Shown here one piece after another: positions 33,869 through 45,473 of a stretch of 64,000 bases of DNA (its first letter is position 1; every line of letters begins with the position of its first letter). The notes beneath the pieces are model-generated. The model saw only the letters and a program-made list of their open reading frames with translations, was not told where the DNA came from and made no database searches. The stretch is taken from contig JAMYHX010000013.1 of assembly GCA_025529335.1 (NCBI GenBank), positions 62,001 through 126,000 on the forward strand, in the 5' to 3' direction. Source of the stretch: Rhizopus sp. PT2906 (lineage: Eukaryota > Mucoromycota > Mucoromycetes > Mucorales > Rhizopodaceae). A program made the translations under genes and the position numbers.

Positions 33869-34923
33869 AAAGCAAGAACCTAGAAAGAAAAGATACGCCC
33901 CGCAGACACGCCATTTTTTGAGCTGAATGTTTAAATAGTCACAGTAAATCAATGTCCGAACAGAGAACAAAAAGGGTCAATGCAGACAAGAGAGGGAGAG
34001 AGAAAAAAGAATGATGTGAACTTTTTTTCCACATGTACAATAGCAAATGAATGGTCAGCAAAGAAAAGGTTTTGCTGGGTAAAGGTAAAATGCCAAGCAT
34101 GATAATATGGTAAGATGGTAATAAGGATTTGCCTAAATATGGCACGAGTGTTTTTTAACAAGAATTTACAAAGCCTTTTTACGCCGAATACAGGGAAAAA
34201 AGACGTAATTCATTGACAAAAGGGAACAAGATCGCATTGAGCACAACATGGCTCCCATATAAGGAATATGTAGTGTGGATTAAATACGACGATATTTCAT
34301 ATTCCATGCCGGTACCCGGATTACATTTTACAGAAAAGAGAACGGGTTCTTTGCGCAATTAGTTTCATCTATGGCAACTATATAGTCTTTATCAGTTTGC
34401 GACACCAGAATTGGCTAAAGACGATATTGTTATCTGGAAATGTAGTCCGTATTAATAATTAGATAAATGGATAGATCAGTATTGATAATAAGAAATGAGA
34501 CTTTCTCACAGAAAACAAAAAGAGTTAAAGTGTAACCAAAGGGCCGTGTAATCTTTGCTACCGAAAAAGACACTTTCACGTTTTTTTTAGACCTTCTTGA
34601 TTAATAAAGGCGTAAAATGATCTCTGTTGATATATGCTATGGTAACGGTATTATATGGTAACGGTTGGGATGGCAACGGTAAACAAGAGTTTATTGTTCT
34701 CCAACAATTACCTTTTTTATAAATAACCGTAGGTCAAAGCACATGAAAAAGAAAAAAAAAATACCAAGAGACCTGTCTAATTGTCATACATGTGAAATAA
34801 AAACATAAACAATCACATGTGTGTATCTATCTTTATTATCATTAACCCATCAAGGCAAGTCATTTTTGCTAATATATAAACATACTCAATTTTGTCATTT
34901 CTTTTTCTTTATTCAATAAAAAC
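33869..34923. other. Divergent intergenic region (Ssd1-like / bHLH)
   Basis: About 1.05 kb between two divergent starts. It holds three ATGG(T/C)AACGGT copies at 34639-34680 and a TATATAAA box at 34873-34880 ahead of the bHLH gene. The open frames present look like non-coding sequence, though an extra 5' exon of the Ssd1-like gene cannot be excluded. Confidence 0.5.
34639..34680 (+). promoter_or_regulatory. Triple AACGGT element upstream of the bHLH gene
   Basis: ATGGTAACGGT (34639-34649), ATGGTAACGGT (34655-34665) and ATGGCAACGGT (34670-34680) are direct repeats with 16- and 15-bp spacing. Each contains YAACGG, the core recognised by c-Myb-type proteins. They lie about 245-285 bp upstream of the bHLH start. 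Binding is inferred, not shown. Confidence 0.45.
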
Positions 34924-35640
34924 ATGAACTATACCGTCAATAACCAATTCTATTATCCAGTAGGAAAGCATGGTATTCCAGGTACGGACTAATAAAAGTA
35001 TGATTTTTGCATGTTTACCTTATTTGAACCCACAGCAACACAGTCTTTTGCATACCCTGTTTTTCCCTATGACATGCATTACCCGTCACTTCACCATCAA
35101 GCACCATCAAATACTTATTTTACTGAGCCTCAGGCATACATTCCAGTCAAAAAGGAAGATGAACAGAGTTCGATAAAGTCTTCAGTTTATGAAACCAGCA
35201 GCATACACAGTAACAATAGCAGTGACAGCTATAAGGAAAAGAATAAAAAGACGTCCGAAAAACAATGTTATCACCCATACAACACTTCTCCATCCAATAC
35301 AACATCAACAAAGGTACGAAGACGTCGTAAGCAACCCCATGAGCTGCTATCAGAAGCACAAAAGAAAGCGAACCATATTGCATCTGAGCAGAAAAGAAGA
35401 CAAAATATTAAAATCGGATTTGATCAGCTAATTGACATTGTCCCGTCCCTCAATCATGGTAACCGAAGCGAGGCACTTATATTACAAAAATGTATAGCGA
35501 CTTATAATTGTTTGTTTACTTTAATACTCACTCTCTTTTTCTACTTATTAGCCGTTGAACATATCCGTCACTTGGTATCTTTAAAAAATGAACTCAAAAA
35601 TCAAGTCAGGGATCTACAGGACCTGTTAGGTGACACGTAA
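34924..35640 (+). CDS. bHLH transcription factor (INO4-like)
   Basis: Three exons: 34924-34981, 35036-35491, 35552-35640, giving 200 aa. The bHLH domain is C-terminal: a basic region (LSEAQKKANHIASEQKRRQN) with the His-x3-Glu-x2-Arg-Arg pattern that contacts E-boxes. It is followed by helix 1 (IKIGFDQLIDIVPSL), a short loop and helix 2 (RSEALILQKSVEHIRHLVSL). A short leucine-rich extension (LKNELKNQVRDLQDLLGDT) may extend the dimer coil. The basic region is preceded by a KVRRRRKQP stretch that may be a nuclear signal. The N-terminal half is rich in Tyr, Pro and Ser. The INO4-type likeness rests on the short C-terminal arrangement and the RSEAxIL helix. A TATATAAA box lies 44 bp upstream of the ATG. 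Confidence 0.88.
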
Positions 35641-36030
35641 GTGAGCGATTTAAAATAAATAGATACTTTATTAATTCGCTGTTTAATAGCAATTATGAAG
35701 AAGATGTAAATATTGCATGTTTAGTATAAAGTAAATACTAACTTTATTAAATAGTCCTCAGACGATGAAGTACTCTATATGTAAATAGCCTCATTTACTA
35801 TAAATAGAAGCCCAAAAATGAGGCTGAAACTTATGTTTATCACATACATTCACAACAAGCAACAAAAATAGAAACAAGCTTTTATGTCGCATCATTTTTA
35901 ACATTCTAGAAATCTATATGTATATCTACTATTTATTGGATGAAATAAATATTACAATTGTATATGCAGTTATTATATATGTATATATGTATATAAACAG
36001 GTGGAGGATGTGTTATAATACATTATGGAA
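35641..36030. other. Convergent intergenic region
   Basis: 390 bp between the convergent bHLH and fucosyltransferase-like genes. It is AT-rich with TA repeats near 35975-35995. No gene is seen. Confidence 0.6.
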
Positions 36031-37425
36031 TTAAATTACAAGTGGTGCATACATGCTTTGAAATCGATTGTATCTATTAAAGATGTAGCTAGAAAAGGTA
36101 CTCTTCTTTGTACCAATGAAGGCTGAGCCATGTGAAGTGATCTCTGCATCAACCATAGGAATCAAGAGTGAATTGATAGTAGTGCCTACTTGCTCATAGA
36201 CACTGTCTATATATTTATCACCAATAGCCATGGGCTGAGCACTCAAGATGTCTTGAATGATATCAGGAAAGTCAGACAAGGTGAACAGACAGGGGAACTC
36301 TTGGTGTAAACCTTTGAGAGTCGTACGTGGCTGACGAGTATCAGTAGCCATGTAGATAAGGCGCAGCCTTGGATGGTTATCCTTGCGATGGATCTTGAGG
36401 CACTGGACTAAAAGGGCGTCGGGGTTTCTAATTTGTTGTAGCTCTTGAACCATGTTTTCTTCTTCATCCGTAAGAGGGCGTGTGTTTGGAATAGTTACTT
36501 GATCTGTTTGCATGTTGGATAAAGTGTCCTGTTCCAAAGCCAATCTGACAGCGTTTACTGTTTCTGCCATTGCTTTTTTGAAGAAACCATCTCCTTGACG
36601 TAAGTGAACACCAACGAAGTTGTCAGGCCCGCCCAACTTGGAAAGAACTCGTAAGGCTTGTTTGATTACTACCGGGTGGCCAATACTCACTTCTTGCTGG
36701 AGATGATGTCTGAACCAGATCAGCTGAGGGTCACTTAGAGCCAATCGGTGTGTGTAGTGCAATGAACCAAAGACGATAAACCTTTCTTGTCGTTCGGCCA
36801 AGTCTTGCACATCCACACGCTCCGTAAAGTTGCGCATGCTGTCATTGTTTTCCTTTGAGTCATATAAGCGGTAAGAGAGGCGCATTTCATCCTTTATACG
36901 ATAGATATCATCGTCAGTAGCAGACCATTCATCTTGAAAGTATGTTGTAGACATACTAGTACGGTAAATGATACGAACGCCTTGTGCGCGAGCAGCACTG
37001 AGATCAAAGATAGCTTCAGCGGGAAGAGGAACGTATCTACGGAAATCAGCACAATCATCAGCAGTTTTATAGTAAGTAGGACAGATGGCAATCTTTTGTT
37101 CATATCGATAGTATGGAGCCCAAGAGGTTGCTCTACCAATATTGATTTCTGGGAGAATCAATGTACGATTCATAGCCTTGGCGAGAACAATGGCGTTAAT
37201 TAAGGCGAGTCGTTGGTTGTGAAGCCCAGAATGTGGGTAATATGTAATGTATTTTTCAGTGTCTTCCTTTGTCAAAGTGTTTTGAACATGTTTAGTCATT
37301 GGCTTAACACTGAACCGTAGTTGAAAGCTGACAGACTGTGTTGTGGTATATGTGACTAGGAACATGATAAAGACTAATGTAGCAAGGCACACAGCCCAGA
37401 TAAACTTTGAAGATCGCACCATCAT
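36031..37425 (-). CDS. GDP-fucose O-fucosyltransferase-like type II membrane protein
   Basis: Single exon, about 464 aa from the ATG at 37425. An upstream in-frame ATG at 37491 would add 22 hydrophobic residues and a second membrane segment. The protein starts with a short basic tail (MMVRSSK) and one membrane helix (FIWAVCLATLVFIMFLVTY), the layout of a Golgi type II glycosyltransferase. The catalytic-domain signatures are YYPHSGLHNQRLALINAI (the N-terminal 'GGxxNQ'-like donor motif) and FVGVHLRQGDGF, which fits the conserved 'HxR' motif of protein O-fucosyltransferases. Near the C-terminus, SHGSAFIGTKKSTFSS matches the 'F.G...S.fs' donor-site motif. Mucoralean walls are rich in fucose, so a role in fucosylated glycans is reasonable, but acceptor and linkage are unknown. 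Confidence 0.78.
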   Translation of the reverse strand: MMVRSSKFIWAVCLATLVFIMFLVTYTTTQSVSFQLRFSVKPMTKHVQNTLTKEDTEKYITYYPHSGLHNQRLALINAIVLAKAMNRTLILPEINIGRATSWAPYYRYEQKIAICPTYYKTADDCADFRRYVPLPAEAIFDLSAARAQGVRIIYRTSMSTTYFQDEWSATDDDIYRIKDEMRLSYRLYDSKENNDSMRNFTERVDVQDLAERQERFIVFGSLHYTHRLALSDPQLIWFRHHLQQEVSIGHPVVIKQALRVLSKLGGPDNFVGVHLRQGDGFFKKAMAETVNAVRLALEQDTLSNMQTDQVTIPNTRPLTDEEENMVQELQQIRNPDALLVQCLKIHRKDNHPRLRLIYMATDTRQPRTTLKGLHQEFPCLFTLSDFPDIIQDILSAQPMAIGDKYIDSVYEQVGTTINSLLIPMVDAEITSHGSAFIGTKKSTFSSYIFNRYNRFQSMYAPLVI

Positions 37426-40037
37426 CTCGTTATATGACAAAAGAAAAGATAATAGTAAAATAGTAAAGAAAAAGAGAAAGGAATGATCCAAAAGAGATAC
37501 ACTTTAAATAGTATATAGGTTTTCTATTTTTAAATCATTAAAACTCCAAAATCGGCTATCTGCGCGGTGTGTAACAGAGGCTTTGCTTTTTAAAAACTCT
37601 CTAATTAGGCATCAATAACAACATTGCCTCAATATTTTGGGCTGAAGTATTCTAGGTCTTGATCACAAAGGCTACTGCGCGCATCAAAGTCATCGAGATT
37701 TCAACGTGAAGGTGACTTCAGCCCAGTTACAAAATACAGCTTGACTTTGCAAGTGGAATAGGATGAAATTTAAGCAAATGACTCAAACTAAAACCATTAG
37801 TCGAAATGACGTTAATCCATATGACCTACATTGCAAATGTATGTCTATTTAAAGCTGTTTGTATCTCTTTTTTCCTTTATTTTTATCAAGCCCCAACCGA
37901 TATAAGAAGAAAAGAAAATTCAACTCTGCCTGACTTTTGTTCATTGTAAGACCAAAATGGGAAATAGATTTTTACCATATTTAGGTATTATATGCTTCAG
38001 CTGTTGAGCACTTTGTTATCAAAGAAAACTTTGACAAAGAATTCGGGAATCGTTTAGAAATCCGAGATGCACAGCATTTCCAAACTGTAAGACTTTACTG
38101 TTCGATTAACGTATGCTTTATGCAAATGCAAACGTTATTTACATTTGATAAATCTGACAAAAAAAAGTCCAAGGGAGGAATGGTGCAGAAAAGTATTATG
38201 CAATAACTGTATCAAAGGATAAAAGGATATGATAAAACGATAAACAAATCTATAAACAGGTACAAACAGTTCCATATCAAATGGTCCCTAACGGGTTACC
38301 CATACCTTAAACAAGCGCGTGTGTTACCGGCGTCTGACTAGTTCTGTTTCACACTCATGTCATCAGATGTGTAAGTACATCATTAGCAGCTAAAGTAATG
38401 CTTGAATAGAATCTATCATTATGCTTATTTATCAGACATTTAGCAAAGAATACATTAAGCTATTGCTTATTGCTTTATCATATTTTTCGTTATACCACTT
38501 GTATTTTTGATTTGGTCATTGTACTTTTGACACGCTCTTGGCATGTTTTTACAATGACTAAAAGAAACAAGAGATGTAGAATAACTGTACAAGATAAGAA
38601 TCTATATATTTGACTTATGTATAGACATTCTAATTGGGAAATACTATCAGAATAAACCAACTGTAAACTAAGATGTGCTTTCTCATAGTTTGTTATTCTT
38701 GACCGTTTTAAACTGTGCTACAGAAGCAGTGTGAGAACAGTAATGATCAGTGTGTCTTCGAACATAACATTTATGTAAACATTGCTACTTAAAATAGATG
38801 TTTTGCCTAACAGGTTTTAGACTATATATGATTTGACGACAATTTCGCACATTTAGATGTCTATGTGAGCCAACGTAAATCTAGTTGGAATGCGTCGATT
38901 TTTTTATTTAGTTCATTGTTACAAAGCTGTCATCGATTGATATATATTTTTAGAAGCTACGTTTCAAAGCAATTCTCTTTGTTTTCAACACTTGGCGAAC
39001 GCCTTGTAGCTTGAATGAAATGCGATACAGTGGCCATGAAAGGCTTAATTATGGAAAAATTACATTTTCTTTGGAAACAAAGAACACACTTTTATGTGTC
39101 TCATTTGACAAGCATGCAGCGTATACCCCTTTTCAACATGCTTTCCTTTGTTTATCTTTGTCAGATCAAGCAGTCCTACTAAAAATATTACAAAGATGAG
39201 ATTTATTTTCATTTTCTATGTGGAATCAGTATTATCATTGGGAGCTCATTGAAGAGGATAAGCCAAGATGGGCTATGGTTAAATTTCATTTGAAAATCCG
39301 TATAGCCATTTTCTCAGGTTTTGATCTCAATTATACTCTATCGACTACATCAAGTACAGAGTAAATAAGGCTCTCTTACGATCAGCTTGATCACGTTGTA
39401 GTATTTTATGTGCACATTTGGTTAGCGCTCGGGGATTTTCATGTCACCATTATGTTTTTTTTTCTTCTTTAATAATCATCTAATCGCTCATGGTAGCTCG
39501 GCTATACTTCAAAGTTTCGGAGAATTACTTTCCTTTAATGTTTAGCCACTTTATGACAAGCTTCTGAAGGATGTACGCTAGAATATCTCGCGTCAAATGT
39601 TGTATGGCACTCATTCTTTATTAGTAACAGCTATTAGAAGCAATCAATGTGTGTCATAGGCGTTATTTCAAAAGAATCGAATCGTTATAAATTCTGTGAA
39701 TCTTGTTAGAAATACGTCATGTCTCTTCAGTTGAAATAAGCCCCGTTATTAATAAAAGCTGCTCTTAAGTCAATATTGGCTTTTTAAATATTTGTAAAAA
39801 GAGTTGTCCTTATTCATGTTTCAATACTAAAAATATATATATATATATATTAAACATAAAAAAGGAGACTTTGTTAACTCTAATCCCTTGATGTTGCCTA
39901 AGCGAGAGTTAAAAATATATGTGACATATGATTGGATGTCGGATATTTAATTATTTTTAAACTTAAAGGAGTGAGGACCCTTTTTCTTTTTTATTCTCTT
40001 TTTTTCTCTGCTATTCATTATTTAGTTTTTTGTATCG
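37426..40037. other. Long intergenic region with coding-like fragments
   Basis: About 2.6 kb. It holds an imperfect stem-loop candidate (37638-37648 with 37715-37725) and an exon-like open stretch at 37985-38086 bounded by AG and GTAAGA. A second coding-like stretch at about 39200-39361 reads WELIEEDKPRWAMVKFHLK, and a TA microsatellite lies near 39834-39850. No full gene can be assembled, so decayed genes or mobile-element debris are likely. Confidence 0.4.
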
Positions 40038-40343
40038 ATGAATATTATTGCACCATGTCCACAAAAGCCTTCAAGATACAATTACTATGCAATAGGAGAT
40101 CAAGCCGATGAAGCTTGTCAAGAACTTCGACAAATTTTAGCTTCGTCTAACAAAATGGTTGAAGAATTATCGATTGCCAGAACCAATAATCCAATGCCTA
40201 ATGATACTAGCTTTATTATTCCCAACGTTCAACAATCCAATGTAAATGAAGATAGACATCGACCAAGATCATTTAGCATGGGAGATACTAGAGCTCACTT
40301 TATCTCTCAAGCCAAATTTGTTGTCAGTAATCTCGCTTACTGA
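40038..40343 (+). CDS. Small orphan protein, 101 aa
   Basis: Single exon of 306 nt. I do not recognise it. It is preceded by a strongly pyrimidine-rich leader (TTTCTTTTTT type), common for real mRNAs in this window. The N-terminus contains CPQKPSRYNYYAIGDQADEA, then a helix (CQELRQILASSNKMVEELSIA). A basic segment (DRHRPRSFSMGDTRAHF) contains R-x-R-S-x-S, a typical AGC-kinase or 14-3-3 site. There is no signal peptide and no membrane helix. Codon use looks normal for the window. It lies 650 bp from the CPS-A gene, convergent with it. Confidence 0.55.
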   Translation: MNIIAPCPQKPSRYNYYAIGDQADEACQELRQILASSNKMVEELSIARTNNPMPNDTSFIIPNVQQSNVNEDRHRPRSFSMGDTRAHFISQAKFVVSNLAY

Positions 40344-40993
40344 TTTCTCTATACATGTATACACAACTTATGAAATTGTCTATAATGTACATACACAAGA
40401 AAACCAAAACAAAACTATACTTTTATTATTACTTTATACATACTTTTATATATACACAAGCACACAATCTCTATCTCTCTCTTTCTTTTTATATATATTA
40501 CGCATTTATATACTACATCTTTTTTTTTTTTTGTTTAGATATATATATACTCTTCGATCTTTAAACATCAGCCTGTTTCTGTATAAAAAAAAAAACAAAT
40601 AAATATGACTCTTTTTATTATTATTATTATGAAAATCCATGTGCTTTTCTTTTCCATTATTTTAAACAACAATTTTTTCAAAATAGAAGGTTATGGAACA
40701 TAGCTACACTTAATAAGGTTTAAAAGACAAAAGTTATGAAGCATTGACAGACTTATTCAATCATTAATTGTTTAAAGATTTGCTTAAATCAATTTAACTT
40801 TTAAAGGGGAAAGTTGACATGTTCTGCCACGCTTCAGATGAATGATAAAACAAGGGACAACAGGAGTGCATAAAGAGAAAAGAAAAAGCCATTTTCCCAT
40901 TGATTCTTGCCTCTCCTCGTGCGATACACGCATTGTTCAACACACAAAATGCTTTATGCACGATGAAATAAACTCTATTTATTATTATGAAAT
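40344..40993. other. Convergent intergenic region
   Basis: 650 bp between the small orphan and the CPS-A gene. Very AT-rich with several poly-T/TA runs; no gene supported. Confidence 0.6.
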
Positions 40994-43900
40994 CTAAATT
41001 TTTGCATCAACAAAGTCACTCCAACTCTTGACTTCATCAGGAATACCATTGCTATGTTCAACTCTGTGCTTTACACATGATTCTGCAAATAATACTGCAA
41101 CCTTGGAATCATTCAATAATGGAATACCAAAATCTACAGCTGCTCGACGACAGACATAGCCTTCATCCAATTGGTCTGGTGCACGAACCTTGGCCAGATG
41201 TATCACCAAATCAATTTGATTATCCTTGAACAACTTTCCAAGTTGTCTCTTATCTTCCGCACATGAAGCGATCGGCAAACAAACAGAAGGAACGCCATTC
41301 TTGTCCATCACTGCTTTATCTTGTTCGGTAGGCACAAAGATAGGATGTCCAAGTTGATGATGTAATGTTTTTGCTATAAATATATAATCGTTCATGTCTG
41401 TTACACGGTCTCCTCCAATCAACACACCAGTCCCTTGTTTAGGAATTCTAAAGTTTTGTGTTGCTTGTATGGCGGCCCAGAATGCTTGATGCTTGTCTTT
41501 ACCAAAGCAGGCGACTTCTCCTGTAGATGCCATTTCGACTCCCAAGAAAGGATCAGCACCTTGCAAACGAGTCCAGGAGAATTGAGGTACTTTGATGGCT
41601 TGATAATCATATTCCTTTTTCATCAAATCGACTGCAGAAGGAACTCCCTTTTGGGCAAGAGCTCGTGTAGCCACATCGATAAAGTTAACGCCCAATACCT
41701 TGGATACAAATGGGAAGGAACGAGAGGCACGAAGATTACACTCGATGACCTTGAGTAAAGGTTCTTGCTGACCAGGGAGGTCTTGCTTGATAATCTGCAT
41801 ATTGAATGGTCCCGTGATCTGGAAGGCTTCAGCAACTTTGTCTGCAATATCCTTTAAACGAGCCATCGTCTGTTGAGAGAGGCCACGAGGAGGTAAGACC
41901 AAGGTAGCGTCACCAGAGTGCACACCAGCATTCTCGACGTGTTCCGAGACAGCGTGAACAAGGACGACACCATTGCTTGCAACACAGTCAACATCGATTT
42001 CTTGGGCATTCTCGATAAACTTTGTGATCACAACAGGGTGTAGAGGAGAAACACTTGTGGCATAAGTAAGATTGTGTTTAAGTGCTTCAGGAGTATAGGC
42101 TACATTCATTGCTGCACCAGAGAGAACATAAGAAGGACGAACGAGAACTGGATAGCCTACGTCCTGTGCAAATTGGAATGCATCTTCCACGCTACTAAGT
42201 TCTTTCCAGGCAGGCTGATCTACGCCAATCTTGTCTAGCATCTTTGAGAATTGGAAGCGATCCTCAGCGGCATCAATCATTACGGGAGAGGTACCAAGGA
42301 TGTTGACCTTGTTCTGTTGTAACTTGAGAGCAATGTTCTGAGGCAGTTGACCACCCACACTCACTACAACGCCCTTGGCGCCTTCGAGTTCCGCAATATC
42401 CATCACACGCTCAAAGCTGAGTTCTTCAAAATACAAACGGTCGCACTCATCAAAGTCAGTCGATACAGTTTCTGGATTATAGTTTACCATGATTGTCTTT
42501 TCGCCAAGCTCACGCAAGGATCGTGTACAAGATACGCCACACCAATCAAACTCGACAGATGAACCAATACGGTAGACACCAGAGCCAAGAACCATAGTAC
42601 CCTTATCTTCAAATGACACATCGTTCTTGGCTGCGTTGTAAGTTGTGTAAAGGTAGTTGGTGTGAGCAGGGAACTCGGCGGCCACGGTATCAATTCGTTT
42701 GACAATAGGCACGATACCATGTTGTTTACGTAATGCTCGGACTGAGAGCTCATCGGATCCAATCAATTGAGCAATCTTGATATCAGCAAAACCAGTCTTC
42801 TTGGCCTCCAAGAGCAGATCAGCAGGAAATTGATTGAGTGGGATGTTTGCTTGTTCAGACAACGTCAACTGAATATGAGCGATCTTTTGTAGCTTGTACA
42901 GGAACCATTTATCGATGTTGGTTAACTCGTTCAATTTGTCAACCGTGTATCGTTCACGGATAGCCTTGTCCTTATTCAACATGACTTGACCAAGAGCAAA
43001 TAAACGCTGATCAGTAGGGTTGCGAAGTACGTCATCAACGTCTTCAAACTCTTCAGGGAGACCTTCAAATCCAAGGAAACGGGGATCAATTTGACGAATG
43101 GCCTTTTGCAAACTTTCTTCAAATGTTCTACCAACAGCCATAACTTCACCGACAGATTTCATGGCAGAACCGATATGACGATCAACATACTGGAACTTGG
43201 CAAGATCCCAACGAGGGATTTTGGTTACGACGTAATCGAGAGCAGGTTCAAAGCAAGCTGTCGTTGTCTTGGTAACCGCATTTTGGAGACTAGGTAAGGT
43301 ATGACCCAGTGCAATCTTGGCAGCAATAAAGGCAAGAGGATAACCAGTGGCTTTAGAAGCAAGAGCACTAGAACGACTCAGACGAGCATTGACTTCGATG
43401 ACTCTGTATTCTAAGCTTCTAGGGTTGAGAGCATACTGAACGTTACATTCACCTACAACACCTAAATGACGAATAATCTTGATGGCAGCTGTACGAAGCA
43501 TATGATATTCTTCATCGCTTAATGTTTGAGAAGGAGCAACGACAATAGATTCACCGGTGTGAACACCCAAAGGATCAAAGTTTTCCATGTTACAAATAGT
43601 GATACAGTTATTGGCAGAGTCACGCATGACTTCATATTCAATCTCTTTCCAACCCTTCATTGATCTTTCTACCAATAATTGAGGAACAAGGGATAATGAC
43701 TTGGTGGCTAATGAACGCAATTCAGCTTCATTATCGGCAAAACCAGAGCCAAGACCACCTAGTGCGTAGGCACAGCGGACAATGACAGGATAGCCAATCA
43801 CACGGGCAGCCTCTAGTGCTTCTTCGACAGTTGAAACAGCGGTGGATTGGGCGACGGGAATGTCAATTTCTATTCGAAAAGATAGAGATGTAAGATTATC

Positions 43901-44497
43901 TAATTTTGCTTATCAGTTCGGAGAATGAATTACCATTAAGCGCTTTGACAAACAAATCACGATCCTCAGAGGTGATCAAGGTCTTGATGGGTGTACCAAG
44001 GACCTTGACGTTTAAGCGTTCGAGGATACCTGAGCGATCGAGCTCGATACCACAGTTTAAGGCTGTCTGACCACCGAATGTAAGCAAGATACCATCAGGA
44101 CGCTCCTTTTCGAGGATGTGAGAGACATATTCACATGTGACAGGTAAGAAGTAGACTTTATCAGCCAGAGTATGCGAAGTTTGGATTGTAGCAATGTTTG
44201 GATTCACGAGGATAGTTTGAATACCTGATTCACGCAAGGCTTTGATAGCTTGTGAACCTAAAAAATGAATTAGAAAATGAAAATCATTGTTTTTATTTTA
44301 TATTTTATCTTGCCTGAATAATCAAATTCACCTGCTTGGCCGATACTGAGACCACCTGAGCCTACGACGAGAACTTTCTTGACATCTACAAGAGGCACAT
44401 TGGAGAGTATTTCTTCAGACACCTTTACAGCAGCACCTTCACGGGAATTGACAAAGGGAGGAGGAGTAGAGAGAGGAATTGAATCAATGATATGCAT
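40994..44497 (-). CDS. CPA2: Carbamoyl phosphate synthase, arginine-specific, large subunit
   Basis: Three exons: 44314-44497, 43934-44257, 40994-43869, giving 1127 aa, close to yeast Cpa2. The enzyme makes carbamoyl phosphate from ammonia (channelled from the glutaminase subunit), bicarbonate and two ATP, for arginine synthesis. The two homologous ATP-grasp halves are visible. The first starts KKVLVVGSGGLSIGQAGEFDYSG and the second starts VLGSGVYRIGSSVEFDWCGV, with later ATP-grasp blocks in each. The C-terminal MGS-like allosteric region (about 990-1127) contains DQLDEGYVCRRAAVDFGIPLL. There is no clear mitochondrial presequence and no fused aspartate transcarbamoylase, which points to the arginine-specific enzyme. 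The first intron (44258-44313) is GC-AG rather than GT-AG. A TGAGTCA lies upstream. Confidence 0.95.
44258..44313 (-). other. GC-AG intron 1 of CPS-A
   Basis: On the minus strand the intron begins GCAAGA and ends TTTTTTAG. The frame GAT TAT TCA G|GT TCA CAA restores the conserved FDYSGSQAIKAL. No GT donor nearby gives a correct protein. Confidence 0.85.
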
Positions 44498-45473
44498 GTT
44501 GTTTTACTTGATTAAAATGTTATCAATATAAGTTTTATCGAATGCCAAAAGACCAGAAGTAATTAAATAAAAAGCAATAGACATAAAAAAACTAGAAACA
44601 AGCTTCTTTCTCTTATTCTTGTTTTGTTTTTTAAGAAAAAAAAGAAAAAGAGAAAACAAAGGGTAAAGAACGGCCTTTTTATATACTAGTGACTTAAAGG
44701 TGAGTCATTCTTGTTCTTTTGTTTAAATCATCGGAGATCAATTAAGTCTATGACACATCCTGTTTACCCTCTCTCTCTCACTCTCTCTCTCTCTTATTTC
44801 AATTGACTCTAAATAGTATACTACTCTATGCATTCAAAAGAGCAGTACGAGTTACTATTGTTCTGCTCTAGCTATGTCAGCTTAATAACTACTGACATTA
44901 AAAGTGTTGTTGGGATGCCACCAACAGTCAAAAAGATAACAAATTAAAAGCCAGAAAGAAAAGTAGATCTCTCATCACATTGCTGTCTTTTGATAAACGA
45001 GTCCAAGATTGATCATATCCATTTTGGACTATTCTTTTTGACCAACATTCTATAGATGATTAAATATCTCGAATCTAAAGTTCTATCAAGCTCTACTTTT
45101 GATGCATTAAGGAAACAGAATTAAATTTGATCCAACAAGGTGTAACTATATTTTCATAGTTTTATGATGTGTATATACAGTCACAGGTACACACTAGTGT
45201 TGAACAAAATACACTGTAATCTGGGACTGCTCGGGCCATTTTCAACTGACAGATATATATAAAAGTAAAAAATATCAATCACTTGTAGTAACAGATATAT
45301 TTCAAGTATTTGAGTCACTCTGTATACAAGTTGTTTATTAATTTCCTTGCGAGCTTTTAATAGTAGCTTTGCTGACAAGCCGATCATAGAAACAGAAATA
45401 TTGAGAGAAATATGTGTAAAAAGAAGTATCAAGTTTATTGAAGCTTATTGTACTTTAGCATTATGGGGTTTCT
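44498..45473. other. Intergenic region upstream of CPS-A
   Basis: About 980 bp. It holds the CPS-A promoter (TGAGTCA at 44701-44707, C/T microsatellite near 44768-44795) and the 3' flank of the cationic protein gene, which is also on the minus strand. No gene supported. Confidence 0.55.
44701..44707 (-). promoter_or_regulatory. Possible Gcn4/Cpc1 site (TGAGTCA) of CPS-A
   Basis: A perfect TGASTCA element lies 204 bp upstream of the CPS-A ATG. CPA2 genes are classical targets of general amino-acid control in fungi. The site could occur by chance. Confidence 0.4.

Noticed and set aside
33937..34161. Short minus-strand frames upstream of the Ssd1-like gene
   Set aside because: They are hydrophobic, low-complexity products of pyrimidine-rich promoter DNA with no similarity to Ssd1 N-termini.
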